Positions 63,827-64,000 of a stretch of 64,000 nucleotides of DNA are shown piece after piece (position 1 is the stretch's first letter; each line of letters opens with the position of its first letter). The translations under genes were made by a program, and so were the position numbers. Source of the stretch: Lacihabitans sp. LS3-19 (lineage in GTDB: Bacteria; Bacteroidota; Bacteroidia; Cytophagales; Spirosomataceae); the NCBI RefSeq assembly GCF_024343575.1, contig NZ_RJUA01000003.1, forward strand, positions 62,001 through 126,000, given 5' to 3'. The notes beneath the pieces were generated by a model, which was given only the letters and a program-made list of their open reading frames with translations, searched no databases and was not told the origin of the DNA.

Positions 63827-64000
63827 TCAATTTTGGAGCTGTGAGCTCAACTTGCTGTTAATGAGCTCTTTTATTTCAGTTATTTCTAATGAAATTTCTT
63901 TTTCAAGTGATTCAATTCTCGAATTCAGAGCCTTAATGGCCTCTACCAGCATGGGGTCAAAAGTGCCATAGGCTGTAGTGAGATAACCCATGCCGTCTTC
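63827..64000 (-). CDS. C-terminus of an S74/tail-fibre-like protein (truncated by window)
   Basis: 57 codons of open frame run off the right edge. It reads EDGMGYLTTAYGTFDPMLVE, AIKALNSRIESLEKEISL and ends KLSSQLQN. The YG.xxPMLVEAIK followed by coiled-coil is the usual end of Bacteroidota tail-fibre/peptidase-S74-like chaperone domains. First gene of the minus-strand cluster with Fib_succ, LytTR and the 366-aa protein. Confidence 0.6.
   Translation of the reverse strand, partial: EDGMGYLTTAYGTFDPMLVEAIKALNSRIESLEKEISLEITEIKELINSKLSSQLQN

Noticed and set aside
37339-64000. Prophage
   Set aside because: Collar and S74-like domains are present, but there are no portal, capsid, terminase or integrase genes; they belong to surface-protein modules.

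Overview
The window reads as chromosomal DNA of a Bacteroidota bacterium, most likely a member of the Cytophagales. The DNA is AT-rich and Shine-Dalgarno sites are weak or absent. Several promoters carry the Bacteroidota -7 element TAnnTTTG. The gene content fits too: TonB-dependent receptor, hybrid two-component regulator, LytTR regulators, Fib_succ_major domain, large secreted beta-helix proteins with GCX-type C-termini, and sortilin/VPS10-like beta-propeller proteins. No rRNA, tRNA, CRISPR array or intact insertion sequence was seen.

Layout. 1-10.7 kb holds two large secreted VPS10/BNR beta-propeller proteins (a third is at 21.7-24.8 kb), an M20 peptidase and two toxin-antitoxin loci. One TA locus is intact (3490-4133). 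The other has an in-frame stop in its PIN toxin and sits beside a leftover 3' fragment of a further VPS10-like gene. A seven-unit, 52-bp tandem repeat lies at 9010-9370. 10.8-13.7 kb is a TonB-receptor pair. 13.9-20.8 kb is a redox/micro-aerobic cluster: DUF2202, 1-Cys-like peroxiredoxin, DUF3365 haem lipoprotein, cupin, SQR-like flavoprotein, a 43-aa microprotein and cydAB, with a Crp/Fnr-like box in front. 25.8-29.1 kb holds a nitrilase and a textbook OxyR / AhpC / AhpD peroxide unit. purL (29.2-32.9 kb) carries a palindromic element inserted in frame in an interdomain linker. 34.6-36.0 kb is a repeat island: a decayed IS3 OrfA, eight ~90-bp tandem repeats and a GxxExxY gene.

From 37.3 kb to the right edge is a regulatory and surface-protein locus. 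Two TPR-TM-HTH regulators, a TPR histidine kinase with a LytTR response regulator, and a hybrid one-protein two-component system surround three repeats of the same module: a ~105-aa stand-alone LytTR protein directly followed by a secreted or collar-type protein. The products include a ~2420-aa beta-helix/Ig protein, a triple tail-collar protein, a 1363-aa Calx-beta/beta-helix protein, a 366-aa secreted protein and a Fib_succ_major protein. A near-identical direct-repeat site (TTGCAACG, 11-12 bp period) precedes three transcription units, in two cases exactly 43 nt before a tiny one-TM protein gene. I consider this LytTR-microprotein-surface-protein network the most likely undescribed system here.

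Functions were read from motifs by eye. No database search was possible; domain borders and start sites are estimates.
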